64,000 nucleotides of DNA from positions 1,178,001 through 1,242,000 of the forward strand of contig CAWIJO010000002.1 in the NCBI GenBank assembly GCA_963836355.1, read 5' to 3'. The notes below the pieces were generated by a model. The model worked only from the letters and a program-made list of their open reading frames with translations, searched no databases and was not told where the DNA came from. This document shows positions 18,077-25,992 of this stretch, piece by piece; the first letter of the stretch is position 1; each line of letters begins with the position of its first letter. This DNA is from Palsa-506 sp963836355 (GTDB taxonomy: Bacteria; Actinomycetota; Actinomycetes; Streptosporangiales; Streptosporangiaceae). The position numbers and the translations under genes are program-made.

Positions 18077-18436
18077 AGGTCCGTTTGCTCTTCGGGGGCT
18101 CGCCCGCGGGGCCGGCCCGCGGGTGGGCGGACGGTTCCGCAGGCCCGGGCTACCCGGTGCACAATACGCGACACGACGATCCGGCGACGGCCAGACGCAG
18201 GGCTTCGCAGTACCCGGGCTCGCCTGCAGTCCTCAGCCGCCGCGCTGGTCACGCTGGCCCGCCAGGCCCCGGCTGCCCCGCTGACAACTCAAAGAAACCT
18301 TCTGAAACGGGAACTCCCCGGCCGGTCGCCGCCTCGCGCTCCAGCTGCGCTCGCGCCCGGACCGGCCGCCCTCGATCCCGAAACTGCTGCCGGACAGCTC
18401 GTCATGCACTCGCGTGTACTCCGGGCACCCCGCTGG
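18077..18436. other. Region between the GT2 gene and whiB2
   Basis: About 360 bases downstream of whiB2 and upstream of the GT2 gene, both on the minus strand. It contains the decayed copy of the whiB2 3' end (18322-18430). No intact gene was found. A promoter for the GT2-DUF5719 pair should lie here but was not resolved. Confidence 0.5.
18322..18430 (-). pseudogene. Decayed duplicate of the whiB2 3' end
   Basis: This stretch aligns with the last part of whiB2 (about 18437-18541). Shared features are a CCGCCTCGCGCT start, a GGCCGCC-GATnCCGAA block, CTCGTCATGC and GTAnTCCnGGCAC. Small indels, including an insertion of about 12 bases, destroy the frame. It lies directly downstream of the intact gene and looks like an old tandem duplication. 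Confidence 0.7.
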
Positions 18437-18721
18437 TCACACCGCCTCGCGCTTCAGCCTGCGCCGCTCGCGCTCGGACAGGCCGCCCCAGATGCCGAAC
18501 CGCTCGTCATGCTCCAGCGCGTATTCCAGGCACTCGGCCCGGACCTCGCAGCTGCGGCATACCCGCTTGGCTTCCCTGGTGGATCCGCCCTTCTCCGGGA
18601 AGAACGCCTCTGGATCGGTTTGCGCGCAGAGGGCCCGGTCCTGCCAGCCCAGCTCCCCGGCATCATCCTCGCTGCCCATGCCGAAATCGTCGTGCACCAG
18701 CGAGATGATGACGTCAGCCAC
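18437..18721 (-). CDS. whiB2: WhiB-family regulator WhiB2 (WhmD)
   Basis: Fe-S-binding WhiB-like transcription factor of 94 aa, associated with septation and cell division in mycobacteria and with sporulation septation (WhiB) in Streptomyces (family knowledge). Cysteine ligands are the Cys in ALCAQTDPEAFFPEKGG and the CRSCEVRAEC cluster (C-x2-C-x5-C). The GIWGGLSERERRRLKR turn and basic C-terminus follow. GTG at 18721 was chosen because GGAGG precedes it at correct spacing and it gives the normal family length. It is transcribed divergently from fbiA, as in mycobacteria. A good sigma-70-type promoter lies about 75 bases upstream. A broken copy of its 3' end follows it. Confidence 0.95.
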   Translation of the reverse strand: MADVIISLVHDDFGMGSEDDAGELGWQDRALCAQTDPEAFFPEKGGSTREAKRVCRSCEVRAECLEYALEHDERFGIWGGLSERERRRLKREAV

Positions 18722-19064
18722 AGCGCACCTCCACCCCTCCCATAACCCCGTCGGTCCGTGTCCCGGTCCCGAGGACACGAGAATTACATGGATGAAATTA
18801 CACCCGCGTGTCTTGCCGTACGTCAAGAGCGATACGTGATAATGGCCGCCGGGTTGGCCTCTGATGACGGGAAAGTCCGCCGAGAAAGCCTGGGATCCCA
18901 GCAGCCCTCGCGGGCGGATCCACGGCGGCGAGACGGCCGGAAGCGCGGGAGGCGCGCCAGCCACGGCCGCCGCTGACGCTCTGCCCCAGCCACGACTGCC
19001 GCTGAAACTCTGCCCGGCTACGGCCGCCGCCGCTGAAAGACTCTGCACCTGAAAGACTTCCGGC
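18722..19064. other. Divergent whiB2-fbiA intergenic region
   Basis: 343 bases without a gene. It holds the whiB2 promoter (18797-18826). Near fbiA there are about three imperfect tandem copies of a roughly 30-base Pu/Py stretch with the core GCTGAAA-CTCTGC (about 18965-19055). A weak possible fbiA promoter is TTGCCG (18813-18818) with GATAAT 19 bases further on. Confidence 0.5.
18797..18826 (-). promoter_or_regulatory. whiB2 promoter
   Basis: On the minus strand TTGACG (18821-18826) and TGTAAT (18797-18802) are separated by 18 bases, a good match to an actinobacterial housekeeping promoter. The predicted start near 18790 leaves a leader of about 70 bases before the whiB2 GTG. Confidence 0.65.
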
Positions 19065-20012
19065 ATGCGTATCACCGTGCTGGCCGGCGGCGTCGGCGCT
19101 GCGCGCTTCCTGCGCGGCCTGACGGCCGCCGTGCCCGCTGCCGAGATCACCGTCATCGGCAATACCGGCGACGACATCAGCCTGTTCGGCCTGCATGTCA
19201 GTCCCGATCTCGACACCGTCATGTACACGCTCGGCGGCGGCATCAGCGAGGAGCAGGGCTGGGGCCGGGCGCAGGAGACCTTTAACGTGCTGCCGGAGCT
19301 CACCGCTTACGGCGTCGGGCCGGACTGGTTCAGCCTCGGCGACCGCGACATCGCCACCCACATCGCCCGCACGAAGCTGCTCAACGAGGGCCAGCCGCTC
19401 AGCGCGGTCACCAGGCGGCTGTGCGAGCGGTGGCAGCCGGGCGTGAACCTGCTGCCGATGTCGGACGACCGGGTCGAGACCCACGTCGTGCTCGGCGGCG
19501 ATGACGGCCGCACCGTCCATTTCCAGGAATGGTGGGTCCGGCTGCACGCGGCCGTGCCCGCCGCCGAGATCGTTGCCGTCGGCGCGGCCGAGGCGACGGC
19601 GGCGCCCGGCGTGCTGGAGGCGATCGAGACCGCGGATTTCGTGCTGCTGCCGCCGTCCAATCCGGTAGTGAGCGTCGGCATCATCCTGGCCGTACCCGGC
19701 ATCGCCGCGGCGGTCAGCGCCAAGACCGTGGTCGGGGTCTCCCCGATCATCGGCGGCGCGCCGGTGCGCGGCATGGCCGACGCGTGCCTGACCGCGATCG
19801 GCGTGCAGACCAGCGCGACGGCAGTGGCCGCGCATTACGGTGCCGGGCTGCTTGACGGCTGGCTGGTCGACGGCCAGGACAAGGCCGCCGTGGACGCCCC
19901 CGAGCTGGCCGGGATCGCCGTCCGGGCGCTGCCGCTTTACCTGACCGACCGGTCCGCGTCGGCGGAGATAGCCCGTGCCGCGGTCACGCTGGCCGGGGAG
20001 CTCAGCAGGTGA
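19065..20012 (+). CDS. fbiA: 2-phospho-L-lactate/phosphoenolpyruvate transferase (CofD/FbiA)
   Basis: Coenzyme F420 biosynthesis enzyme of 315 aa. It joins a phosphoenolpyruvyl (or phospholactyl) guanylate to FO, giving dehydro-F420-0 in actinobacteria. The N-terminus ITVLAGGVGAARFLRGL, then GNTGDDISLFGLHVSPDLDT and the later LLPPSNPVVSVG are diagnostic of CofD. The length is normal. The stop overlaps the fbiB start by four bases, giving a tightly coupled pair. FbiC, which makes FO, lies 3 kb to the right on the other strand, so most of the F420 pathway is in this window. The fourth gene, fbiD/cofC, is not visible. Confidence 0.95.
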   Translation: MRITVLAGGVGAARFLRGLTAAVPAAEITVIGNTGDDISLFGLHVSPDLDTVMYTLGGGISEEQGWGRAQETFNVLPELTAYGVGPDWFSLGDRDIATHIARTKLLNEGQPLSAVTRRLCERWQPGVNLLPMSDDRVETHVVLGGDDGRTVHFQEWWVRLHAAVPAAEIVAVGAAEATAAPGVLEAIETADFVLLPPSNPVVSVGIILAVPGIAAAVSAKTVVGVSPIIGGAPVRGMADACLTAIGVQTSATAVAAHYGAGLLDGWLVDGQDKAAVDAPELAGIAVRALPLYLTDRSASAEIARAAVTLAGELSR

Positions 20013-21400
20013 GCGGCGAGAGCGGCCCCCGGGAGCAGCGGGCCGAAGAAGGCTGTGCCGCCAGCGGCGGGACCGGCCCGGGCGGCACCAGCACCGGTGC
20101 GGGCGGCGCCGACTCGGCCGGCCAGAACTTGACCGTCACCGGCGTGACCGGGCTGCCGGAGATCGTGGCCGGCGACGACCTCGGCGCGATGATCTCCGGT
20201 GCGGTGCCCGGGCTGCGCGACGGCGACATCGTGGTCGTCACATCGAAGATCGTCAGCAAGGCCGAGGGCCGGGTCATCCGCGCGGACCGCGATCAGGCGA
20301 TCGAGGCGGAGACCGTCCGCGTGGTCGCCCGCCGCGGCCCGACCACGATCGCGGAGACCAGGCACGGGCTGGTGCTGGCCGCGGCCGGGGTGGATGCCTC
20401 CAACACCGCCGCGGGAACCGTCGTGCTGCTGCCCGAGGATCCGGACGGCTCCGCCCGCCAGCTGCGGAAGGGGCTGCGCAGCCGGTGCGGCGCTAGGGTT
20501 GGCGTGATCATCACCGACACCATGGGCCGTCCCTGGCGAGCCGGCCAGACCGACGCCGCGATCGGCGTGGCCGGCCTGGCGCCGCTGCGCGATCACCGCG
20601 GCCAGGCTGACACCTTCGGCAACTCACTTGAGGTCACCGTGGCGGCCGTCGCCGATGAGATCGCCGCGGCCGCTGACCTGGTCAAGGGCAAAACCTGGCA
20701 GGTGCCGGCCGCGATCGTCACCGGCCTGGCCAGGCTGGTCACCGACGCCGACGGGCCGGGCGCCGCCGCGCTGGTCCGGCCAGCGGCCGAGGACATGTTC
20801 CGGCTGGGCGCCGCTGACGTGCTGGCCGCCCGCCGGACCGTGCGGGAATTCACCGCCGAGCCGGTCAGCCCGGAGCCGGTCCGGCGGGCGATCGCGGCGG
20901 CGCTAACCGCGCCTGCGCCGCATCACAGTGTGCCGTGGCGGTTCGCGGTCGTCGAGTCGGCCGTGGCGAGGGCCGCGCTGCTCGACGGCATGCTCGCCGC
21001 GTGGACCGAGGATCTGCACGGCGACGGGTTCACCGCGGAGCAGATCGCGCGCCGGGTGCGCCGCGGCGAGCCGCTCCGGCGAGCGCCGCTGATCATCGTG
21101 CCTTGCCTGGTCACCGATGCCGCGCACGCCTACCCGGACGACCGCCGGGCGACGGCCGAGCAGGCCATGTTCACCGTGGCCATGGGCGCAGCCGTGCAGA
21201 ACCTGCTGGTCGCGCTGGCCGTCGAGGGACTTGGCTCATGCTGGGTCTCCAGCACCCTGTTCTGCCAGCACCGGGCGGCAGCCTCGCTCGGCCTGCCAGC
21301 CGACTGGCAGCCGATGGGAGCCGTCGGCGTCGGCCACCCCGCGGGCACCCCGAAGGAACGCCCGCCCCGGGATCCGGCCCAGTACCTGCTGACGCGGTGA
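20009..21400 (+). CDS. fbiB: Bifunctional coenzyme F420:L-glutamate ligase / dehydro-F420 reductase FbiB
   Basis: Two-domain protein of 463 aa. Residues about 45-270 form the CofE gamma-glutamyl ligase (GLPEIVAGDDLGAMI, VVTSKIVSKAEGRV, ITDTMGRPWRAGQTDAAIGVAG), which adds the poly-glutamate tail using GTP. Residues about 275-463 are a nitroreductase-fold FMN domain (VLAARRTVREFTAEPV, APAPHHSVPWRF, VEGLGSCWVSSTLF) that in mycobacteria reduces dehydro-F420-0. A Gly/Ser-rich N-terminal extension of about 40 residues precedes the ligase. GTG at 20009 overlaps the fbiA stop. Confidence 0.95.
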   Translation: MSGESGPREQRAEEGCAASGGTGPGGTSTGAGGADSAGQNLTVTGVTGLPEIVAGDDLGAMISGAVPGLRDGDIVVVTSKIVSKAEGRVIRADRDQAIEAETVRVVARRGPTTIAETRHGLVLAAAGVDASNTAAGTVVLLPEDPDGSARQLRKGLRSRCGARVGVIITDTMGRPWRAGQTDAAIGVAGLAPLRDHRGQADTFGNSLEVTVAAVADEIAAAADLVKGKTWQVPAAIVTGLARLVTDADGPGAAALVRPAAEDMFRLGAADVLAARRTVREFTAEPVSPEPVRRAIAAALTAPAPHHSVPWRFAVVESAVARAALLDGMLAAWTEDLHGDGFTAEQIARRVRRGEPLRRAPLIIVPCLVTDAAHAYPDDRRATAEQAMFTVAMGAAVQNLLVALAVEGLGSCWVSSTLFCQHRAAASLGLPADWQPMGAVGVGHPAGTPKERPPRDPAQYLLTR

Positions 21401-21412
21401 GACGGCCGTCCC

Positions 21413-21592
21413 GCTCACGCCGACCCCGCCCACGCCCGCCCGCTCACGCCGACCCCGCTCACGCCGACCCCGCTCACGCCGACCCCGCCCACGCCCGCCC
21501 GCTCACGCCGACCCCGCTCACCCGACCCCGCCCACGCCCGCCCGCTCACGCCGACCCCGCTCACCCGACCCCGCCCACGCCGACCCCGCTCA
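21413..21592. repeat. Imperfect GC-rich tandem array
   Basis: Repeating units built from CGCTCACGCCGACCCC and CGCCCACGCCCGCC fill about 180 bases between two convergent genes. They are imperfect in length and order. Confidence 0.8.
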
Positions 21593-21628
21593 TCACATCT
21601 GCCTCAGCACCACCAAGATCAAATTAGT

Positions 21629-21668
21629 GGTGCAGATTAGTCCGGTAATCCCCGGACAGATCTGCACC
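21629..21668. terminator. Hairpin between convergent fbiB and dprE1
   Basis: Inverted repeat with 17-base arms (21629-21645 and 21652-21668; 15 of 17 positions pair) and a 6-base loop, in a locally AT-richer stretch. There is no T-run. Its position between convergent genes fits a bidirectional terminator. Confidence 0.5.
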
Positions 21669-21702
21669 GCTGATGACTGATCCGGGCGGTAGCGGCCAGC
21701 GG

Positions 21703-23121
21703 CTATAGGGACAGCCGCCGGGAAAGGTCGGAGACGAACACCCCGCCGGGGTCGATCCGCGCCCTGAGCTCGCGGAATTCGCCGAGCCTCGGGTACATCC
21801 CGGCCAGCGCCCGGGGCGGCACGCGGGCGTCCTTGGCCAGGTAGACTCGGCCGCCGGCGGCGAGCACCAGCTCGTCGAGCCCGTCCAGCAGGTTGGCCAG
21901 CCCGGGCGTGCGGGCCGGGAAGTCCAGCGCCAGGGTCCAGCCCGGCAGCGGGAATGACAGCAGGCCAGGGTTACCGGGGCCGAAGCGCTTCAGCACGGTC
22001 ACGAACGATGGCGCGCGGGCAGCGCTGATCAGCTCGAACGACCGGCGGACGGCGTCGTCGCGGCCGAACGGAACAACGTACTGGTACTGCAGGAAGCCGG
22101 CCGGGCCGTAGACCCGGTTCCAGTTCCTGATGCCGTCCAGCGGGTGGAAGAAGGCCCCGATCGTCTGCAACTCGGCGGTCCTGCGCCGCGGTGCCTTGCG
22201 GTACCACGCCTCGTTCATCAGCGCGACCGTGGGCCGGCTGACCAGGCCGTTCGGGAACACCGGCGGGGCGCTGGCCAGGCAGGCCGGGCTGAATCGCAGC
22301 CGATCGCCGCGCTGGCCGGGTGGCAGGTCGCTGACCCGGGCGAAGTCGCCGCTGGTGACGACCGAGCGGCCGGTGGCGCCGCCCCGGGCGAGGCAGTCGG
22401 CCCAGGCGACGGTGTAGCCGTGCGAGCCGTCCGCCGCCGCCAGGCAGGTCATAGTCTCGTCGATGTCGGCGGTGCGCACGGTGTCGACCAGCATGCGGGC
22501 CGTCTCGACCCTCGCCAGCGCGATGGTAGCGCGCAGGATGATGCCGGTCAGTCCCATCCCGCCCGCGGTGGCCCAGAACAGCTCCGGGCTGCCGGACGGG
22601 GTGATGACGCGTACCTCACCGTCGGCCATCAGCAGGTCGAGGGACCGGACGTGCCGGGCGAAGCTGCCGGCCCGGTGATGATTCTTGCCGTGCACGTCAG
22701 CGGCGATGGCGCCGCCGACGGTCACCTGCCTGGTACCCGGCGAGACCGGCACGAACCAGCCGAGCGGCAGCGCGGTGATCATCAGCTGCCCGAGGCTCAC
22801 CCCGGCCTCGCAGGTCACCAGCCCGGTCACCGGGTCGAGGCCGGTGATCTGGCGCAGCCTGGTCGTCCGGACAACCAGTCCGCCGCCATTCTGCGCCGCG
22901 TTGTTGTAACTGCGGCCCAGGCCGCGGGCGATCACGCCGCGCCGCGGCGCTGTGGTGACCAGGGTGGGAACCTCAGCCAGGCCGGCCGGCTCGGTGACGT
23001 CCGCCACGGTCGGCGCGGTCCGGCCCCATCCGGTGAGCGCGATCCGCTCATGCCGGTCCCCGGCAGGCCGGGCCGGGATGCCGCGCCCTAGCTGCATCCG
23101 GCTGTCAGGCATCGCTGGCAC
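21703..23121 (-). CDS. dprE1: Decaprenylphosphoryl-beta-D-ribose 2'-oxidase DprE1
   Basis: FAD-dependent oxidase of 472 aa acting with DprE2 to epimerise polyprenyl-phosphoryl ribose to arabinose, the donor for arabinan. Motifs: GLGRSYNNAAQNGGG and HGKNHHRAGSF (FAD binding), GFLQYQYVVPFG, LKRFGPGNPGLLSFPLPGW, VYLAKDARVPP (catalytic Lys equivalent to Mtb K418) and the C-terminal SDLSRRLSL. The residue equivalent to mycobacterial Cys387, which covalent benzothiazinones attack, is Ala here (TLALDFPA against ICVDFP). It follows fbiC with a two-base gap. DprE2 is not in the window. Confidence 0.9.
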   Translation of the reverse strand: MPAMPDSRMQLGRGIPARPAGDRHERIALTGWGRTAPTVADVTEPAGLAEVPTLVTTAPRRGVIARGLGRSYNNAAQNGGGLVVRTTRLRQITGLDPVTGLVTCEAGVSLGQLMITALPLGWFVPVSPGTRQVTVGGAIAADVHGKNHHRAGSFARHVRSLDLLMADGEVRVITPSGSPELFWATAGGMGLTGIILRATIALARVETARMLVDTVRTADIDETMTCLAAADGSHGYTVAWADCLARGGATGRSVVTSGDFARVSDLPPGQRGDRLRFSPACLASAPPVFPNGLVSRPTVALMNEAWYRKAPRRRTAELQTIGAFFHPLDGIRNWNRVYGPAGFLQYQYVVPFGRDDAVRRSFELISAARAPSFVTVLKRFGPGNPGLLSFPLPGWTLALDFPARTPGLANLLDGLDELVLAAGGRVYLAKDARVPPRALAGMYPRLGEFRELRARIDPGGVFVSDLSRRLSL

Positions 23122-23123
23122 CT

Positions 23124-25913
23124 TCAGGCTCCGACTAGCGGCAGCGGCGCCCGCGGGACGCGAACGGCGGCGCAGACCCCGTCGCTGGCGGCGGCCGCGG
23201 CGGTCCGCTCCGCGGTCGGCTGGCCGTAGGTTGTCGTCCGCGGCCGCAGCGGCCGCCCGGTGGGCGCGACCAGTTCCGCGAGTTGGCTGATCGTCTTGTA
23301 GGAGCCGTTCGCCGAGCCGGCCATCCGGCTGATGGTTTCTTCCATCAGCGTGCCACCCAGGTCATTGACGCCGCCGGCCAGCACGTCCCGGCAGGCCTGG
23401 CCGCCTAGCTTGACCCAGGAGCACTGGATGTTGGCGATCGCGCCGTGCAGCAGCAGTCTGGACACCGCGTGCACGGCCAGGTTCTCCCGCCGGGTCGGGC
23501 CGGGCCTGGCCAGGCCGGCCAGGTAGATCGGCGAGCTGGCGTGCACGAACGGCAGCAGCACGAACTCGGTGAAGCCGCCGGTCCGCTCCTGGATGCCGCG
23601 GATCACCCGCAGGTGCCCGACCCAGTGGGCCGGCGTGTCGACGTGCCCGTACATCATCGTCGATGACGTCGGGATGCCGAGCTCGTGCGCGGTCGTGATC
23701 ACCTCGATCCAGGCGGCGGCCGGCAGCTTGCCCTTGGTGAGCACCCAGCGGACATCGTCGTCCAGGATCTCGGCGGCGGTCCCCGGCAGCGAGCCGACGC
23801 CGGCCGCACGCGCCCGGATCAGCCACTCGCGCACCGGCAGCCCGGTCCGCGCCGAGCCGTTCATTACCTCCATCGGCGAGAACGCGTGCACATGCATGTC
23901 CGGGCAGCGCCGCTTTACCTCGGCGGCGAGGTCGAAGTAGGCGGTGCCGGGTAGGTCCGGGTGGATGCCCCCCTGCATGCACACCTCGGTGGCGCCCGCC
24001 TCCCAGGCCTGGACGGCCCGGTCGCCGACCTGCTCAAGGGACAGCGTGTAGGCGTCGGCGTCGGTCCGGCGTTGCGCGAACGCGCAGAACCGGCAGCCGG
24101 TATAGCAGACGTTGGTAAAGTTGATGTTCCTGGTGACCACGTAAGTGACGTCGTCGCCTGCGGCCTCGCCGCGCAGGGCGTCGGCCAGCGCGGTCAGTGC
24201 CGCGAGCTCAGCGCCGTCGGCATCGAGCAGCGCGAGCGCCTCGGCATCAGTCAGCCCGGCCGGGTCGCGCTCCGCCGCCCGGAGCGCGGCGAGCACGTCG
24301 GCGCGCAGCCGGCGCGGTGCGGTGGCCGGCCCGGCCGGCCTGGCGGCGGCCTCGATCCGCGCGCCGATCTCGGCCCAGTCGCCGTACACCTCGGCGAAGT
24401 CGTCCCTGCGGTCCTTGGTCCGGCCGGTGGTGTCGATCGTGACGTGCAGGTCGGTCCGGCCGGCCGCGTCCCCCCAGCCGCCGTCCGGCTCCTGCCAGGG
24501 CAGGCCGCGCGGCATGGCGCGGTCACTGGCCAGGCCCGTGCCGGGGTCCGCGAGCGCGGCGACATGGGCGGTCAGGCGCGGGTCGAGCCAGGGCTCGCGA
24601 AGGTAGCCCGGATAGGCGGTGAGCCGCTCGCGCAGGGTAAACCCGGCGGCCGCGGTGTACCCGGCCAGATCATCGATCTGCGGCCAGGGCCGTTCCGGGT
24701 TGACGTGATCAGGGGTCAGCGGCGACACCCCGCCCCAGTCGTCGATTCCGGCGGCGAGGATCAGTGCGTACTGGTCGCCGATCAAGTTGGGCGGGGCCTG
24801 GATGCGCATCGCCGGGCCGAGCACGAGCCGGGCGACGGCGATCGTCGCGGCGAGGTCGTCAAGCTCAGCGTCCGGCGCGGCCCGCATCTTGGTGTCCGGC
24901 TTGGCACGGAAGTTCTGCACGATGACTTCCTGGATGCCGCCGTACTCGCGGGCAACCTGCCGGATGGCGAAGATCGAGTCGGCCCGCTCGGCCAGGGTCT
25001 CGCCGATTCCGATCAGGATTCCGGTGGTGAACGGCACCGCGCTGCGGCCGGCGTCCGCCAGCACCCGCAGCCGGACCGCCGGGTCCTTGTCCGGGCTGCC
25101 GAAGTGCGGCCCGCCCGGCTCGGTGAACAGCCTGGCCGCGGTGGTCTCCAGCATCATCCCCATCGACGGCGCGACCGGCTTGAGCCGCTGGAAGTCCTGC
25201 CAGGACAGCACGCCGGGGTTCAGGTGCGGCAGCAGCCCGGTCTCCTCGAGCACCCGGATCGCCATCGCCCGGACATAGGACAGCGTGTCATCGTAGCCGT
25301 GCGCGCCCAGCCACTCGCGGGCCTGTCGCCAACGGTCCTCCGGCCGGTCGCCCAGCGTGAACAGCGCTTCCTTGCAGCCGCGCGCGGCGCCCTTGGCCGC
25401 GATCTCGATGACCTCGTCCGGGGACAGGTACGGGCTCGGCAGCCTGCCCGGCACGGTGGCGAAGGTGCAGTAGCCGCAGCGGTCCCGGCACAGCCTGGTC
25501 AACGGGATGAAGACTTTCTTCGAGTACGTGATGACGGCTGGCCGGCCGGCCGCGGCGAGTCCCGCGTCCCTGGTCCTGGACGCATAGCTGAGCAGCCGGG
25601 CCAGGTACTCGCCGCGGGCGTGCAGCAGGGTGGCGGCCTCGGCTTGGTCTAGCGCCTTGCCGTCCCTGGCCCGGGCCAGCGCCCGGCGCAGGGCGCTGTC
25701 GGATGGCACCGGCGGCTGCCCGGGTACCGGCGGCGTGCCAGGCGGCTCAGGCGGCAGCGGACCGGGCGGCCCGGGTACCGGCGGCGTGCCAGGCGGCTCA
25801 GGCGGCAGCGGACCGGGCGGCCCGGGTACCGGCGGCGTGCCAGGCGGCTCAGGCGGCGGCTGAGACAGCGACCAGCACGGGGGCGCGCCGGGGGCATGCG
25901 CGTCATCGCTCAT
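23124..25913 (-). CDS. fbiC: FO synthase FbiC (CofG-CofH fusion)
   Basis: Radical-SAM enzyme of 929 aa making the F420 chromophore FO from tyrosine and the ribityl-diaminouracil intermediate of flavin synthesis. Two radical-SAM clusters are visible: CRDRCGYCTF in the N-terminal CofG half and CYTGCRFCAF in the C-terminal CofH half, the usual actinobacterial fusion. Other conserved parts are FTTGILIGIGET, GGVSPLTPDHVNPE, CMQGGIHPDLPG and SGSANGSYKTI-like residues near the end. The first 75 residues are a Pro/Gly extension made of three 17-residue repeats (25719-25860). A start downstream of the repeats cannot be excluded. It is co-oriented with dprE1, two bases apart. Confidence 0.95.
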   Translation of the reverse strand: MSDDAHAPGAPPCWSLSQPPPEPPGTPPVPGPPGPLPPEPPGTPPVPGPPGPLPPEPPGTPPVPGQPPVPSDSALRRALARARDGKALDQAEAATLLHARGEYLARLLSYASRTRDAGLAAAGRPAVITYSKKVFIPLTRLCRDRCGYCTFATVPGRLPSPYLSPDEVIEIAAKGAARGCKEALFTLGDRPEDRWRQAREWLGAHGYDDTLSYVRAMAIRVLEETGLLPHLNPGVLSWQDFQRLKPVAPSMGMMLETTAARLFTEPGGPHFGSPDKDPAVRLRVLADAGRSAVPFTTGILIGIGETLAERADSIFAIRQVAREYGGIQEVIVQNFRAKPDTKMRAAPDAELDDLAATIAVARLVLGPAMRIQAPPNLIGDQYALILAAGIDDWGGVSPLTPDHVNPERPWPQIDDLAGYTAAAGFTLRERLTAYPGYLREPWLDPRLTAHVAALADPGTGLASDRAMPRGLPWQEPDGGWGDAAGRTDLHVTIDTTGRTKDRRDDFAEVYGDWAEIGARIEAAARPAGPATAPRRLRADVLAALRAAERDPAGLTDAEALALLDADGAELAALTALADALRGEAAGDDVTYVVTRNINFTNVCYTGCRFCAFAQRRTDADAYTLSLEQVGDRAVQAWEAGATEVCMQGGIHPDLPGTAYFDLAAEVKRRCPDMHVHAFSPMEVMNGSARTGLPVREWLIRARAAGVGSLPGTAAEILDDDVRWVLTKGKLPAAAWIEVITTAHELGIPTSSTMMYGHVDTPAHWVGHLRVIRGIQERTGGFTEFVLLPFVHASSPIYLAGLARPGPTRRENLAVHAVSRLLLHGAIANIQCSWVKLGGQACRDVLAGGVNDLGGTLMEETISRMAGSANGSYKTISQLAELVAPTGRPLRPRTTTYGQPTAERTAAAAASDGVCAAVRVPRAPLPLVGA
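25719..25860. repeat. 51-bp minisatellite in the fbiC 5' end
   Basis: Nearly three units with a 51-base period (units at 25719, 25770 and 25821) code PPEPPGTPPVPGPPGPL on the minus strand. The period is a multiple of three. Confidence 0.9.
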
Positions 25914-25992
25914 AGGCCAACCCTAGGCTGCGGCCAGCCGGCGCCCTGGCTCCGCCATCCGGATTGCGCCGCCCGGAGCCGGCCGCCATCCA

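Larger units (their letters stand above)
21401..21702. other. Convergent intergenic region fbiB / dprE1
   Basis: About 302 bases. A cytosine-rich array of CTCACGCCGACCCC-type units fills about 21413-21592. A hairpin at 21629-21668 follows. No gene is present. The open frame through the array on the plus strand is repeat-coded and rejected. Confidence 0.6.

Noticed and set aside
21401..21627. Open frame through the CTCACGCCGACC array after fbiB
   Set aside because: It is a pure tandem repeat translated as Pro/Ala/His/Asp, with no start signal and no domain.
23961..25652. 563-codon plus-strand frame opposite fbiC
   Set aside because: Antisense shadow of FbiC, which has both radical-SAM clusters intact on the minus strand.
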